A stretch of DNA of 64,000 bases from an uncultured Eubacteriales bacterium (GTDB lineage: Bacteria; Bacillota; Clostridia; Christensenellales; Aristaeellaceae). The DNA lies in assembly GCA_902778055.1 (NCBI GenBank), contig CACYWL010000001.1, forward strand, positions 214,913 to 278,912, read 5' to 3'. The position numbers were made by a program, and so were the translations under genes. This document shows positions 26,001 to 34,598 of this stretch, piece after piece. Position 1 is the first letter of the stretch, and every line of letters begins with the position of its first letter. The notes below the pieces were generated by a model. The model did no database searches. It was not told the origin of the DNA and was given only the letters and a program-made list of their open reading frames with translations.

Positions 26001-27504
26001 AACATACCTGCGCAGCGAGCTTACTTCGCTCGGGCAGGCTATACAAGACTATGACGGCGATGACTGGTTCAGAGACGGGAACGAGCAGGCAAAGGGCTTG
26101 CAAGACAGATTCTTCGCACTGCAGGAAACCATCAACGCTGTCACTGGGGAGAAACATGATTTCACCGGAAACTTCCTCCCCGGCATGGAAGCCACCATCA
26201 ACAGCATGAAGACCGACACCCTGGCGGTTGCGGACGGCTGGAAGACGGCGATTGATGAGGCCGGCAAGTATGCTGATCAGGTGGAAGCAGCGGACAAGAT
26301 CCAACAGGAATATCTGCAGAACCTGATCAACGGTGTCGTGGACGGCACCATGACATACGATCAGCTGAGGGACGCATTGACTGCGGCCTATGCCGATTAC
26401 GAAAACGGCGGCGAAATCGTAGCGGAAACCATGAAGCAGGTTGAGGCCGGCGTGAATGCCGCCAAGGCCGCTGCGGAGGGATCCGGACAGACTGCACAGA
26501 GCGAAGCAGATACCGCTGTTGCTGCTGTGGGCTCCGTTATCGAGCGGATGGAAGCCTTGAAGAAGGCTTACGATGAGGCTAAGAAGGCGGCTCTGGGAGC
26601 CCTGGGAGGCCGCTTCGGGCTGTTCGATGAGGTGGGCGAAGGAGCGGAATCCAAGACCACCGAAGAGATGCAGACCAACATGGACGCCCAGACCAAATAC
26701 TGGGAGCAGTACAACACGAACCTGCAGACTGCTCTGGACAAAGGTCTGGCTCCGGCCATCGCCAAACAGCTGGCAGACGGATCCGCTGAAAGCGCGGCCA
26801 CTCTGCAGACCCTGGCCAATGCCTCCGAAGAAGAGATCGGCAAGATCAACGAATCCTTCGAGAAGGTTGAAGCCGCCAAGGAGCTGCTGGCCACCACCAT
26901 CGCGGATATGGAAACCCAGTTCACGGAGGGCATGGCCGCTTTGACGGAAGAGCTGGCGTCCACCGTTGCGGACCTGGACATGAGCTCCGAAGCCGGTGAA
27001 GCTGCAGTAGCCACTATGGAAGCGTATGTGGCGTCCATTTCCGGCGCCGCAGGTGACGCCGGAGCAGCAGGCAACGAAGTAGCCTCCGCTGTTAACGCGG
27101 CTCTGGCCACCATCGAAAGAGACGTCACCATTCACATCGGTTACAGCGTGGATCCGATGCCGAACGTTCCGATACCGAAGGGCAGTGTCCCAAAGAACGC
27201 TATCGGTTCCGATTACGCAGCCGAAGGTATTCACCTGGTCGGTGAGGAAGGCCCTGAGCTGGTTTACATGGGCGGCGGCGAAAAGATTCTGACGGCCCAT
27301 GAAACCGTAAACGCCATCTCCGGGGCCACCCGAAGCGATGGAAACGTCATCGAGGTTTCGTTCTCCCCGGTCTACAACGTGAGCGGTGGAAACGCCGCGG
27401 AGATCCGGTCGATGCTGGAAAGCCAGACGCAGGATCTGAGAGACCAGGTTGAGCGGATCATGGAGGATGTGCTGACGGATCACAGACGGACAGCCTATGC
27501 GTAA
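23080..27504 (+). CDS. tail tape measure protein
   Basis: A 1474-residue tape measure, preceded by AAAGGAGA. Residues about 60-340 are the conserved phage TMP domain (KECADASIEFESAMTGVSK, MEVAGQLGISKDNL). Two hydrophobic spans lie near 405-475 (FVGVLGLATAAITAYTAV). Residues about 525-850 hold a run of diverged repeats, then long coiled coils. The C-terminus (VGEEGPELVYMGGGEKILTAHET) is the usual TMP tail motif. Its length would set a tail of roughly 200 nm. Confidence 0.95.
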   Translation: MAANYQMLFELNAALGGGFASAFSQGSQQIDNMKAKLDALNASGSTGDLLGGISAALQTAGVIKGLEAAYETLKECADASIEFESAMTGVSKTTDMSASELEAMSQAVMKLSTEIPITTTELANVMEVAGQLGISKDNLLDFSTTMSMLATATTMTADEAATMLAQFANITQMDPSQYSNLASAVVDLGNNYATTEQKIIDMGQGIAAAGSLAGMSEADMMGLSAAVTSLGIETAAGSTSMSKLISKLNMAVETGDGLGDFASVAGMSASQFAEAWGNDAANALATFITGLNDVERNGASASVILNDLGITETRMQRMILSLAGSGDLMSNAIRDANDAFRENTALSAEAEKRYATTESRLKMLSNAANNVKISVGDALTPMIASVADGLTGVLEPIAEFIEQNPAIVQGLTAFVGVLGLATAAITAYTAVTKLAAAANLLFGGSIPGIGIILGVAAGIGLLVAGISAISGAIDAANPSFEDLDAQFDSLNEKAKEQQAIIDLAEEYKSLSEEIANTEAAMKFKAELDIGDVSEENLKLIDELKGKMENKTAELKQTLELAGADDISDDDMARLIELAANAQTSDDTIRQTLELMGVDEVTPEMIQQVRDFASAVTTDSGTLEQELRLIGFDDATVASMGYGSYKDFVADVAAGNVVVNADGTITQRLDLGQVAPTDMELIKQIAENNGYVVTADGKVTQTLDIGGFKEKDLQQLERLKQAVTNEEAKLTQKLELLGVENVTPEKLNTFLQVKTNTADGDHELKQMLELEGIENATPYQINQLKNFIRNVQTKEGKVTQKLEAMVSTDQLAALGYATMADFVAAVNAGEVVVNADGTVTQTVNVEGDVAALKQAWEDENALAEAQAASAAAADELAAKRARLKEVTDSLRDSSGGMVSATDQETEALRNQIEAYEAVAQARKDSYTAQALDTVQKQSKQYVQSLQDEAEAMRNLEQAQGRAKIAQELTAGGDAATYLRSELTSLGQAIQDYDGDDWFRDGNEQAKGLQDRFFALQETINAVTGEKHDFTGNFLPGMEATINSMKTDTLAVADGWKTAIDEAGKYADQVEAADKIQQEYLQNLINGVVDGTMTYDQLRDALTAAYADYENGGEIVAETMKQVEAGVNAAKAAAEGSGQTAQSEADTAVAAVGSVIERMEALKKAYDEAKKAALGALGGRFGLFDEVGEGAESKTTEEMQTNMDAQTKYWEQYNTNLQTALDKGLAPAIAKQLADGSAESAATLQTLANASEEEIGKINESFEKVEAAKELLATTIADMETQFTEGMAALTEELASTVADLDMSSEAGEAAVATMEAYVASISGAAGDAGAAGNEVASAVNAALATIERDVTIHIGYSVDPMPNVPIPKGSVPKNAIGSDYAAEGIHLVGEEGPELVYMGGGEKILTAHETVNAISGATRSDGNVIEVSFSPVYNVSGGNAAEIRSMLESQTQDLRDQVERIMEDVLTDHRRTAYA

Positions 27505-27518
27505 AGGAGGGATGAACC

Positions 27519-27728
27519 ATGGCCACCACCTACAGAACAGTCCAGGGGGACATGTGGGACTCCATCGCGCATAAGCTGGCCGGCACTTCGGACGTTGTGG
27601 CCCAGCTGATCGAGGCGAACCTGGACAAGAGCGATATTTACATCTTTTCAGCCGGCATCGAGCTTACGGTGCCGGACTTCAATAACTACGCGGCCGATGA
27701 GGAATTCTACCCGCCGTGGAAGAAATGA
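27519..27728 (+). CDS. tail protein X, LysM-like
   Basis: A 69-residue P2 gpX-like protein (YRTVQGDMWDSIAHKL, then ELTVPDF). The fold is LysM-like. In contractile phages it sits at the tail tip between tape measure and hub. AAAGGAGG precedes the start. Confidence 0.88.
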   Translation: MATTYRTVQGDMWDSIAHKLAGTSDVVAQLIEANLDKSDIYIFSAGIELTVPDFNNYAADEEFYPPWKK

Positions 27729-27739
27729 GGTGAGGACGC

Positions 27740-29236
27740 TTGGCTGATGCTGATATCTATCGGACTCAAATGACCTACGCCGCGCATGAGCTGGCCAGAC
27801 GGCCTGCCTGGAAGATCAAGATCAAAGGCGTAGACGTGACCGACATCGTGAACCGGGATCTGCTCTCCGTGGACATCACGGACAATGAGAGCGAAGCCAC
27901 GGACGATATTCAGATCAAGGTGGCAGACCGGGACGGGAAATGGGTTCAGCGATGGCTGACGGAAAGCATCTTCCAGGGCGCCACCGTGCGCGGCCTGAAG
28001 ATCGAGGCTTGGGTTGGCGTCCGGATCGGAGAAAAGGTTGTCCAGCAGAAGTCCGGAACCTTCCACATGGACAGTTTGAAGGCCAACGGACCGCCAAACA
28101 CCGTCACGATCAAGGCTTCCTCACTTCCCGCCAAAGGCGGCATTGCAGATGAAAAGCGGAATAAAGCCTGGGAGAACTACACGCTAAAGGGCATCGCGGC
28201 AGAGATTGCCGGAAAGGCCGGGCTGTCCCTGACCTATGACGCGCCGACACACAAGTATGAGCGCCGGGAGCAGAACGAGATGGCAGACCTGGCCTTCCTG
28301 CGAATCCTCTGCCGGGAAGCCGGAATCAATCTGAAAATCTCTGACGGACGGATGGCGCTGTTCGACAACGCGGCGTATTCCAAACAACCAAGCGTCATGA
28401 CCATTCGCTGGAATGACGGCTCCTACACCAAATGGAGCCTGGAGACCGGATCGAGGGATATCTCCTACGACTCCTGCATCCTGCGGTACGCGCATCCCTT
28501 CAAGGGGCTGATCACCGGGTCCGCTGAATCGGAGAAGTACGCGGAGAATTCCGAACACAATCAGCTGATCATCACCAATCGCCGGGTGGAAAGCAAGGCC
28601 GAAGCGCAGGAGATCGCGGCGCAGGAGCTGCGGCTGAAAAACGAATTCGGTGAGACTGCCACCTTCACGCTGCCGGGGAATCCCGCGCTGATGGCCGGGC
28701 TGAATGTCGATCTGAAGGGCTTCGGATACTGGGACGGGAAACATCCCATCAAGTACGTGAAGCACAAACTCAGCTCCTCCGGATACACCACGGAGATTAA
28801 GCTGGGCGGCGATATCAGCCGGCACTCCACCGGGTACGATGACTACACCCTGGGCTTCGGAGAGATGGTCCGTATCGGCAAGGTTGTGGACATCTCCGGG
28901 AACCGGGCCAGAGTGAAGTTTACCTCTCAGGGGATCATCTCTGACTGGCTGGAAATCGCGCAGTTCCCGCACTGGGTGATCACGGATCAGCACAAGACCC
29001 AGAGCGCCCGGCACAAGCACGACATTGACGCAAAGTGGACGATGATCCTGGACTCCCTCGGCGGGAACCTGACAGGCGGCAAGACCGACGCTGACGGTGG
29101 CCACCTGCATCAGATCATCTGGGACGGTCACGGAATCGAATACCTGCAGTGGTGGCCCGGCATCGGGGATGAAGCGATCTGCATCTTTCCGACCGGGTGC
29201 GACAGCCACGGCTACATTGTGGGGTGCATACGATGA
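27740..29236 (+). CDS. baseplate hub/spike protein, gpD (late control D) family
   Basis: A 498-residue protein starting at TTG 27740 behind GAGGTGAGG. The N-terminal 340 residues match the gpD/VgrG-like hub (WKIKIKGVDVTDIV, YTLKGIAAEIAGKAGL). The C-terminal part (about 370-498) adds an OB-fold/spike-like segment (VRIGKVVDISGNRARVKF) usually carried by gpV, so hub and spike functions appear fused. The stop overlaps the gpU-like start. Confidence 0.88.
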   Translation: MADADIYRTQMTYAAHELARRPAWKIKIKGVDVTDIVNRDLLSVDITDNESEATDDIQIKVADRDGKWVQRWLTESIFQGATVRGLKIEAWVGVRIGEKVVQQKSGTFHMDSLKANGPPNTVTIKASSLPAKGGIADEKRNKAWENYTLKGIAAEIAGKAGLSLTYDAPTHKYERREQNEMADLAFLRILCREAGINLKISDGRMALFDNAAYSKQPSVMTIRWNDGSYTKWSLETGSRDISYDSCILRYAHPFKGLITGSAESEKYAENSEHNQLIITNRRVESKAEAQEIAAQELRLKNEFGETATFTLPGNPALMAGLNVDLKGFGYWDGKHPIKYVKHKLSSSGYTTEIKLGGDISRHSTGYDDYTLGFGEMVRIGKVVDISGNRARVKFTSQGIISDWLEIAQFPHWVITDQHKTQSARHKHDIDAKWTMILDSLGGNLTGGKTDADGGHLHQIIWDGHGIEYLQWWPGIGDEAICIFPTGCDSHGYIVGCIR

Positions 29237-29622
29237 AAACGGGCATGCTGGGAGACGTTACCTTCGAGGTCAACGATCAGACCTACCGGACCATCCGGAA
29301 CCTGACGCGATCCACGAAGGCGAACTACTCCACCCATAACCTGATCGGAAAGACCGGCATTCTGGAATTCACCGGGGTGGATCCGGAAACGATCAGCTTT
29401 GAAATCCTGTTCTCCGCATGGTTCGGGGAGAATCCGGAGACCTGGAGGAAGAAGCTGGACAAGATGCTGCGGAACGGAAAGGCCGTCTATTTCGTCCTGG
29501 GCACCGCGCCCATCGGGGACAAGTGGGTTCTGGAGGACGTGCAATACGCCACGGAATTCTATTACAAGGACGGCACTCCTGCAGATTACCGTGCTACGAT
29601 CAATCTGAAGGAATACAACTGA
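29233..29622 (+). CDS. tail protein, P2 gpU family
   Basis: A 129-residue protein beginning in an ATGA overlap. The segment SFEILFSAWFGENPETW and the closing NLKEYN are consistent with phage P2 gpU-like tail proteins. In P2, gpU is involved in tail morphogenesis. Here it follows the hub gene, an order seen in Firmicutes contractile phages. Confidence 0.85.
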   Translation: MKTGMLGDVTFEVNDQTYRTIRNLTRSTKANYSTHNLIGKTGILEFTGVDPETISFEILFSAWFGENPETWRKKLDKMLRNGKAVYFVLGTAPIGDKWVLEDVQYATEFYYKDGTPADYRATINLKEYN

Positions 29623-29639
29623 GAAAGGAGGCCGGAGGC

Positions 29640-29951
29640 GTGATCATCATCGACACGGCCAAGGAGCGAAAGCTGACTCTGGCCCCCGCGACAGAGCAGG
29701 AAGCCAGAGAGCAGGAGCTGTACATCCTGATCAGCACCATCAAGGGCGAATGCCCTCTGTACAGAGATTTCGGCATTGCCTCGGATTACCTGCACATGCC
29801 GACCAACGCGGCCCAGACATCCTTTACCATGGCGGTTACGGAAGCGCTGAAGCGGTATATGCCGGATGTAACGCTGGACAGCATCCGGTTCAACTTTGAG
29901 GACGGGATGCAGGGCATTGCGCATCCGATTCTGGAGGTGAGTGACCTATGA
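29640..29951 (+). CDS. baseplate wedge protein, gpW/gp25 family
   Basis: A 103-residue protein starting at GTG 29640; AAAGGAGG is 10 bases upstream. It shows the gp25-like pattern with ECPLYRDFGIASDYLHMP and IRFNFEDGMQGIAHP. Such proteins link the sheath to the baseplate wedges. It overlaps the baseplate J gene by 4 bases. Confidence 0.82.
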   Translation: MIIIDTAKERKLTLAPATEQEAREQELYILISTIKGECPLYRDFGIASDYLHMPTNAAQTSFTMAVTEALKRYMPDVTLDSIRFNFEDGMQGIAHPILEVSDL

Positions 29952-31402
29952 GCAGAGATACGACTCCGTACATCTTCATCGATGCGGACCCGCAGACTCT
30001 GGTGGAAACGCTGACCGCGAAGTATGAGAGCATCGCGCAGCGCACCGTGCATCCGGCCAGCCCGGAGAAGCTGTTCATTCAGTGGGTGGCGGCTACCATG
30101 GTTCTGCTGGCAGAGCAGATCAACTTCGCCGGGAACCAGAACATCCCGAGTAAGGCTACCGGCGAAGGACTGGACAATCTGGCGCAGATCTTCTATGCGC
30201 AAACCCGGCCCCAGGCTACGCCGGCAAAGACCACGCTGCGCTTCACGGTATCGGCCGGGAATTCCGGCTATGCTACGGCGAACATCCGCTTCTCGGTTTC
30301 CCCGGATGAAGACAATGAAATCGTCATCCCTCAGGGAACCAGGATCGCGAACAGCGCCGGAACGCTCATCTTCGTAACAGACGAAGAAGTGACAGTTCCG
30401 GCCGGAGATGCCTTCGCTACGGTCAGCGCCACCTGTACGACCTACGGAACGGCCGGAAACGGGCAGGCTGTCGGAACACTGACCAGATGTCTGGACACGA
30501 TTCCTGGCCTGCGCAGTGTCACAAACACCACGGCCAGCTCCGGAGCAAGAGACTTCTCCATCCTGATCCCGCAGGGCACCCGGGTCACGACTTCAGACTC
30601 CGCGATTGTCTTTGCAACGGATGAGGATGTGTATGTTCCGGCTGATTCCATCTACGCGGATGTTGCCGCCACCTGCGAGACGGCGGGGACCGTTGGCAAC
30701 GGATACGAGGCCGGGCAGCTTAACACCTGCGTAGACCTGTTTGACTACTACGCCAGCGTGTCCAACATCACGGCGAGTGACAGCGGGAGCGATACCGCCA
30801 CGGACGATGAATTCTACGATCTGCTGGTCACCGGGCAGGATGCCTACACTTCTGCCGGAGCCAGAGGCGCGTATGAGTATTACGCCAGGCGGGTATCGAC
30901 ATCGATCCGGAACGTGGTGGTCAATTCGCCGGAGCCCTGTGTGGTTCACATCTACGCGGTCATGGATGACGGGACACCCGCATCCAGCGAGATGAAGGCG
31001 GCGATCCTTGCGGCTTGCAATGATGAGGATGTCCGGCCTCTGACGGATCAGGTGTCCGTGGAAGATGTGGAGCTGGTCTACTACAACATCAATCTGACCT
31101 ACTACCTGAGCCGGGATTCCACCGAAAGCGCCGCCACCATCGAAGAGAATGTGGCTGCTGCCGTGCAGGAATACATCGCCTGGGAGAGCGCGAAGGTCGG
31201 GAGGGACATCAATCCCTCCAAGCTGAATCAGCTGGTGGTGGCGGCAGGCGCGAAGCGGACCGTCATTCATTCTCCGACCTTCACCGTTCTGAAGAACGGC
31301 ACCGTGGACGATCCCACGGTCGCGGATCCGGAGGACTACGTTCCCCAGCTGGCAACTATCGGCACAGTGACCCTCACGAACGGAGGGTATGAAGATGAGT
31401 AA
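29948..31402 (+). CDS. baseplate wedge protein J
   Basis: A 484-residue baseplate J/gp47-like protein. The core family segment spans residues 230-400 (SDTATDDEFYDLL, ARGAYEYYARRVS). The first 230 residues contain two similar beta domains with IPQGTR motifs (at about 137 and 203), a duplicated insert found in many gpJ proteins. It overlaps the gpI gene by 14 bases. Confidence 0.92.
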   Translation: MSRDTTPYIFIDADPQTLVETLTAKYESIAQRTVHPASPEKLFIQWVAATMVLLAEQINFAGNQNIPSKATGEGLDNLAQIFYAQTRPQATPAKTTLRFTVSAGNSGYATANIRFSVSPDEDNEIVIPQGTRIANSAGTLIFVTDEEVTVPAGDAFATVSATCTTYGTAGNGQAVGTLTRCLDTIPGLRSVTNTTASSGARDFSILIPQGTRVTTSDSAIVFATDEDVYVPADSIYADVAATCETAGTVGNGYEAGQLNTCVDLFDYYASVSNITASDSGSDTATDDEFYDLLVTGQDAYTSAGARGAYEYYARRVSTSIRNVVVNSPEPCVVHIYAVMDDGTPASSEMKAAILAACNDEDVRPLTDQVSVEDVELVYYNINLTYYLSRDSTESAATIEENVAAAVQEYIAWESAKVGRDINPSKLNQLVVAAGAKRTVIHSPTFTVLKNGTVDDPTVADPEDYVPQLATIGTVTLTNGGYEDE

Positions 31403-32192
31403 GGGAATCACGCAGGAGGCCATGCTGAGCGTCCTGCCGGGTGTTCTGGCCCGGGATGACGGCATGTACAGCCTGGCTCAGCTGATCGGCTGGATCATCG
31501 ACAAGGACAGCGGCAAGATCGATTCTCCGGCCATCTTCCAGAACATCGACAGCCTGGATGAAGACCTGCTGGATCTGCTGGCCAAGGATTACAAGATTGA
31601 CTGGTACGATTATGACGGCACCATCGAAACCAAGCGCAATCAGCTGAAAAGCAACTGGTTCGTCCGGAAGAAGATCGGAACAGTCGGCGCCGTCAAAGCG
31701 GCGCTCCGGGATGTATGGCCGGATTCGACCGTGGAGGAATGGTACGAGTACGGCGGCGATCCCGGATACTTCCAAGTTCTTCTAAGCCTGAACACCGAAG
31801 GAACGGTGCCTTTTAATAAAGCTGTCCGGATGGTCGAAGTATTCAAACCTGTTCGGGCGCACATTGACGGGTATCCGATTCTCCGGATCCGCTGCGGAAT
31901 CGTCATCAAGACGAAGAAGAGCGCGAACATTCTGTATCACGTTCCTCAGGCCGGCACGGTTCCGAGAAGATCCACTCACGGAGACAAATCCTATGAGGAT
32001 ATCGTCATCCAGACGGAATCTGACGGGCAGGAATATCATGTGCCGGTTACCGGTCAGGTAACCGCCGGAACGTATCCGGATTATTCCACCCATGGAGACA
32101 TGGAAAGCGGAGGCGTGGAAGTGTCCGCAGCTTCTGAATCTGTCGGTTACGGCATCCGGAAATGCGGAACGCCGATCAATTCACTATTCTGA
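31389..32192 (+). CDS. tail protein I
   Basis: A 267-residue gpI-like protein. The N-terminal 160 residues hold the family core (LAKDYKIDWYD, RKKIGTVGAVKAALRDV, VEVFKPVRAHI). The remainder is a beta-rich extension with two similar STHGD motifs. A second start at ATG 31395 is possible. It connects baseplate wedges to fibres. Confidence 0.88.
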   Translation: MKMSKGITQEAMLSVLPGVLARDDGMYSLAQLIGWIIDKDSGKIDSPAIFQNIDSLDEDLLDLLAKDYKIDWYDYDGTIETKRNQLKSNWFVRKKIGTVGAVKAALRDVWPDSTVEEWYEYGGDPGYFQVLLSLNTEGTVPFNKAVRMVEVFKPVRAHIDGYPILRIRCGIVIKTKKSANILYHVPQAGTVPRRSTHGDKSYEDIVIQTESDGQEYHVPVTGQVTAGTYPDYSTHGDMESGGVEVSAASESVGYGIRKCGTPINSLF

Positions 32193-32207
32193 GGGAGGTG
32201 ATGAGCC

Positions 32208-32513
32208 ATGCTGCAAGCTGCAGCCTTCACGGATCTGCGAAACTATATCACGAAGCGGATCTACAAAGCACAGTATCAGAGAGGCGGCTCCTGGTACGAC
32301 ACGGCTCTGGTGAGTAAGGAAGTGACCTCGAAGGGCATTGCCCGGATCAAGGTGCAGATTTCTCCCGGAGTTGCCTGCACGATCACCGGTGTCCGGCTGA
32401 TCAACACCGACAATCAGGTCTGGGCCACCAAGGCGATCAGCGTTGTGCTGGAAACAGCAGACACGAACCTGCTGCAGTGGTTCGACTTTGAGATCACGGA
32501 GGAGGAAAGCTAA
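32208..32513 (+). CDS. hypothetical tail-fibre-region protein
   Basis: A 101-residue beta-rich protein following gpI, with GGGAGGTGATGAGCC upstream. It contains RNYITKRIYKAQYQ near the N-terminus. The position after gpI is that of fibre or fibre-attachment genes, but no family is recognised. One-base overlap with the next start. Confidence 0.6.
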   Translation: MLQAAAFTDLRNYITKRIYKAQYQRGGSWYDTALVSKEVTSKGIARIKVQISPGVACTITGVRLINTDNQVWATKAISVVLETADTNLLQWFDFEITEEES

Positions 32514-33037
32514 TGTACAACCGGACGTTTTGGGTAGACGAAACCGATCAGTACGAAAACCGGTACCGGGAAGTAGCCAACGATGACGGTACGATCACCC
32601 ACACCAAAGTCACCGGGGAAGTGTATGTTGAGGGCACTCCCCAGAGCGCGAGAAACTTCAACAACCTCGAAGACGGCGTCATGGACGCGCATGTGGCGCA
32701 TGCCCTTCTTCTCCAGGCCTTCCGGGAAAAAGGCTGGGAAGACGATGACCGTCTGGATGCCCTGGAGAAGGCCACCGTGCAGGAGACCGGAACGGTCACC
32801 CTGACGAACAGCCAGGAATTCCCGTTCAACAATTCCAAGAAGTCCGTGGCCCTGGCCAACGTGAGAGACAATCTGAACTATGTAGTCGTGGTGGTCAGCA
32901 AGACCGCAGCTGACGGCGGCAACATCGGCGAGATTGAGATCTCCGAGCGGCAGGTCAACGGCTTCAAGATCGCTTTCACCGGCAGCTCGAAGAGCGTGAC
33001 GGTAGTCTATGCTGTGATTGGAGGTTACGACAAATGA
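32513..33037 (+). CDS. tail-fibre-like protein
   Basis: A 174-residue protein. The N-terminus (YNRTFWVDETDQYENRY, then TPQSARNFNNLEDGV) is typical of baseplate-proximal fibre segments in Firmicutes phages. The C-terminal half is a beta domain (ISERQVNGFKIAFTGSSKS). It probably attaches the host-recognition module to the baseplate. Confidence 0.65.
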   Translation: MYNRTFWVDETDQYENRYREVANDDGTITHTKVTGEVYVEGTPQSARNFNNLEDGVMDAHVAHALLLQAFREKGWEDDDRLDALEKATVQETGTVTLTNSQEFPFNNSKKSVALANVRDNLNYVVVVVSKTAADGGNIGEIEISERQVNGFKIAFTGSSKSVTVVYAVIGGYDK

Positions 33038-33366
33038 TTATCGTGGAAAAGAATGAAGGCCCGAAGATCGACTACGAGATCCAGAACACGGCCACCAAGA
33101 AGAAGATCACCTTTGACGATGATCTGACCATCAACCTGGTTAAGCGTGAGGAAGACTGGCCCGTACACATCGATGTCTGCTTCGATGCTGACGGATGCCT
33201 GGTCATCGGTACCGCTGCCGGCCGCGCTTATGTCGCGGAGATCGACATCCCGGCCCGGGAGTACATCTATCCGGAACCCGGCGATGAAGGCGAAGAGCAG
33301 GAGCCCCCGACCCCTGTTCCGCTGGATCTGGACAAAGTCACCCTCAGCCTGTGGGCTGTGGAGTAA
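33034..33366 (+). CDS. hypothetical protein upstream of DGR target
   Basis: A 110-residue acidic beta-rich protein with a Pro/Glu linker (EPGDEGEEQEPPTPVP) and a closing LDKVTLSLWAVE. It overlaps the fibre-like gene by 4 bases and precedes the variable protein by 15 bases, so it may be its adaptor. Unrecognised family. Confidence 0.55.
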   Translation: MIIVEKNEGPKIDYEIQNTATKKKITFDDDLTINLVKREEDWPVHIDVCFDADGCLVIGTAAGRAYVAEIDIPAREYIYPEPGDEGEEQEPPTPVPLDLDKVTLSLWAVE

Positions 33367-33381
33367 AGGAGGCAACCGAAC

Positions 33382-34455
33382 ATGGCTAATTTCGATCTGA
33401 GCGCACTTGCGCTGAAAGCAGTCTGCCCCAGCAATGAAATTCTGTATGACGATCAGGGCATGCCATCCGTCATGGTGAAGATCCCGAAGATGACCTACGC
33501 GGAGCTGGGCCTCGGAGATTCCACCGCGACCTTCCCGGCCTTCATCGTGAACGGCACAGAGGTCAACGAGATCTATATTTCCAAGTATCAGAACATCGTC
33601 ATGAACGGCCGCGCCTATTCTCTTCCCGGGCAGGATCCGAAAACCAGCATCAACTTCGATCAGGCTATTGCGGCCTGCTCCGCGAAGGGCGATGGATGGC
33701 ATCTGATGACCGCCTTTGAATGGGGCGCTCTGATTGCCTGGTGCGAGAAGAACGGCTTCATTCCGCTGGGCAATAATAACTACGGCAAGCACAGCTCCGA
33801 ATCCAACTACAAGGCCCTGCCGGCCACCACGGACGACACGCATTACGCAGTCCGGACGCGGACCGGTACCGGCCCTCTGACCTGGTATCATGATCAGACG
33901 CTGGACGGCATCGCGGATCTGTGCGGAAACGTCTGGGAGTGGACGGGCGGCATCCGGAGCGTGTACGGCGAGCTGCAGATCCTGGTGAACAACAACGCGG
34001 CCGATTCCGATCACAGCCAGGGCGCCAGTTCCTCTGAGTGGATGGCCATCAATGCCAGCACTGGCGAACTGGTCACGCCTGATGGATCCGGAACGACCTC
34101 CGGCACGGTGAAGATGGACTGGGTCAGCAGCAAGCTGACTTATTCCACATCGATCACTGACAGCGCTCCCGGAGAACACAACTGCAACTTCAGCGTCATC
34201 GCATTCGCTTCCGGTATTGGAGATGCTGCGAAGAACCTTCTGATTGCTCTTGGAATGGCTCCGAAGTCCGGAAGCATTATTTCCGGCCATCTGTGCTACT
34301 TCAACAACGCGCAGGCCGAGCGCTCGTTCATCCGCGGCGGCAACTTCAGCATCTCCGCCAGCGGCTTCGCCTCGTTCTACGGCTACCTCGCTCGTTCCAG
34401 CGCGTTCGGCCACTTCGGGTTCCGCTCCGCTTATATCAAGCTGCCAGCTGCTTAA
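33382..34455 (+). CDS. DGR target: variable tail-tip receptor-binding protein (FGE/C-type-lectin fold)
   Basis: A 357-residue protein with AAAGGAGG upstream. Residues about 90-357 resemble the formylglycine-generating-enzyme/sulfatase-modifying fold (GWHLMTAFEWGALIAWC, then DLCGNVWEWTGG at 179-190, and GFRSAYI at the end), the C-type-lectin-like scaffold used by DGR variable proteins. Codons 314-350 coincide with the VR. Thirteen of these codons differ from the template, at 317, 322-325, 327, 333, 335, 336, 340, 342, 344 and 345. Its position after fibre genes makes it the probable host-receptor ligand. Catalytic FGE activity is not suggested. Confidence 0.9.
   Translation: MANFDLSALALKAVCPSNEILYDDQGMPSVMVKIPKMTYAELGLGDSTATFPAFIVNGTEVNEIYISKYQNIVMNGRAYSLPGQDPKTSINFDQAIAACSAKGDGWHLMTAFEWGALIAWCEKNGFIPLGNNNYGKHSSESNYKALPATTDDTHYAVRTRTGTGPLTWYHDQTLDGIADLCGNVWEWTGGIRSVYGELQILVNNNAADSDHSQGASSSEWMAINASTGELVTPDGSGTTSGTVKMDWVSSKLTYSTSITDSAPGEHNCNFSVIAFASGIGDAAKNLLIALGMAPKSGSIISGHLCYFNNAQAERSFIRGGNFSISASGFASFYGYLARSSAFGHFGFRSAYIKLPAA
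34321..34431 (+). repeat. DGR variable repeat (VR)
   Basis: 111 bases aligned without gaps to 35019-35129. There are 15 differences, all where the template has A: ten become T, three become G and two become C. All 84 non-A template positions are identical. The last 15 bases (GGGTTCCGCTCCGCT) are invariant and would serve as the initiation-of-mutagenic-homing site. Confidence 0.95.
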
Positions 34456-34466
34456 CTGAAAGCTGT

Positions 34467-34488
34467 AATCACCGCGAAAGCGGTGATT
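34467..34488 (+). promoter_or_regulatory. DGR target-recognition hairpin
   Basis: A perfect 9-bp inverted repeat, AATCACCGC/GCGGTGATT, closes on a GAAA tetraloop, 35 bases after the VR and 11 bases after the stop codon. In the Bordetella phage DGR a similar hairpin/cruciform with a GRNA-type loop downstream of VR stimulates homing. The match in shape and position supports the same role here. Confidence 0.8.
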
Positions 34489-34491
34489 CCC

Positions 34492-34517
34492 TTCCGCGCG
34501 AAGCGCGGAAAATTTTT
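34492..34517 (+). terminator. terminator between DGR target gene and avd
   Basis: TTCCGCGC (34492-34499) pairs with GCGCGGAA (34503-34510) across a 3-base loop, followed by AATTTTT. It would end the structural operon and separate its transcription from that of avd-TR-RT. Confidence 0.75.
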
Positions 34518-34598
34518 GAGCCAAAAATTACGTATTTCGTAATTTCCTTCCATGACCCGGAATACTCTTCCGGAACCCCTTGAAAACCGGTACTTCCT

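Noticed and set aside
23158..27483. 1441-codon antisense ORF opposite the tape measure gene
   Set aside because: A shadow of the strongly supported tape measure frame, caused by high GC and codon bias; the His/Leu/Gly-rich product has no family features.
33382..34455. Functional sulfatase-modifying enzyme
   Set aside because: The fold matches, but the position in the tail operon and the VR at its C-terminus show that it is a DGR-diversified ligand.
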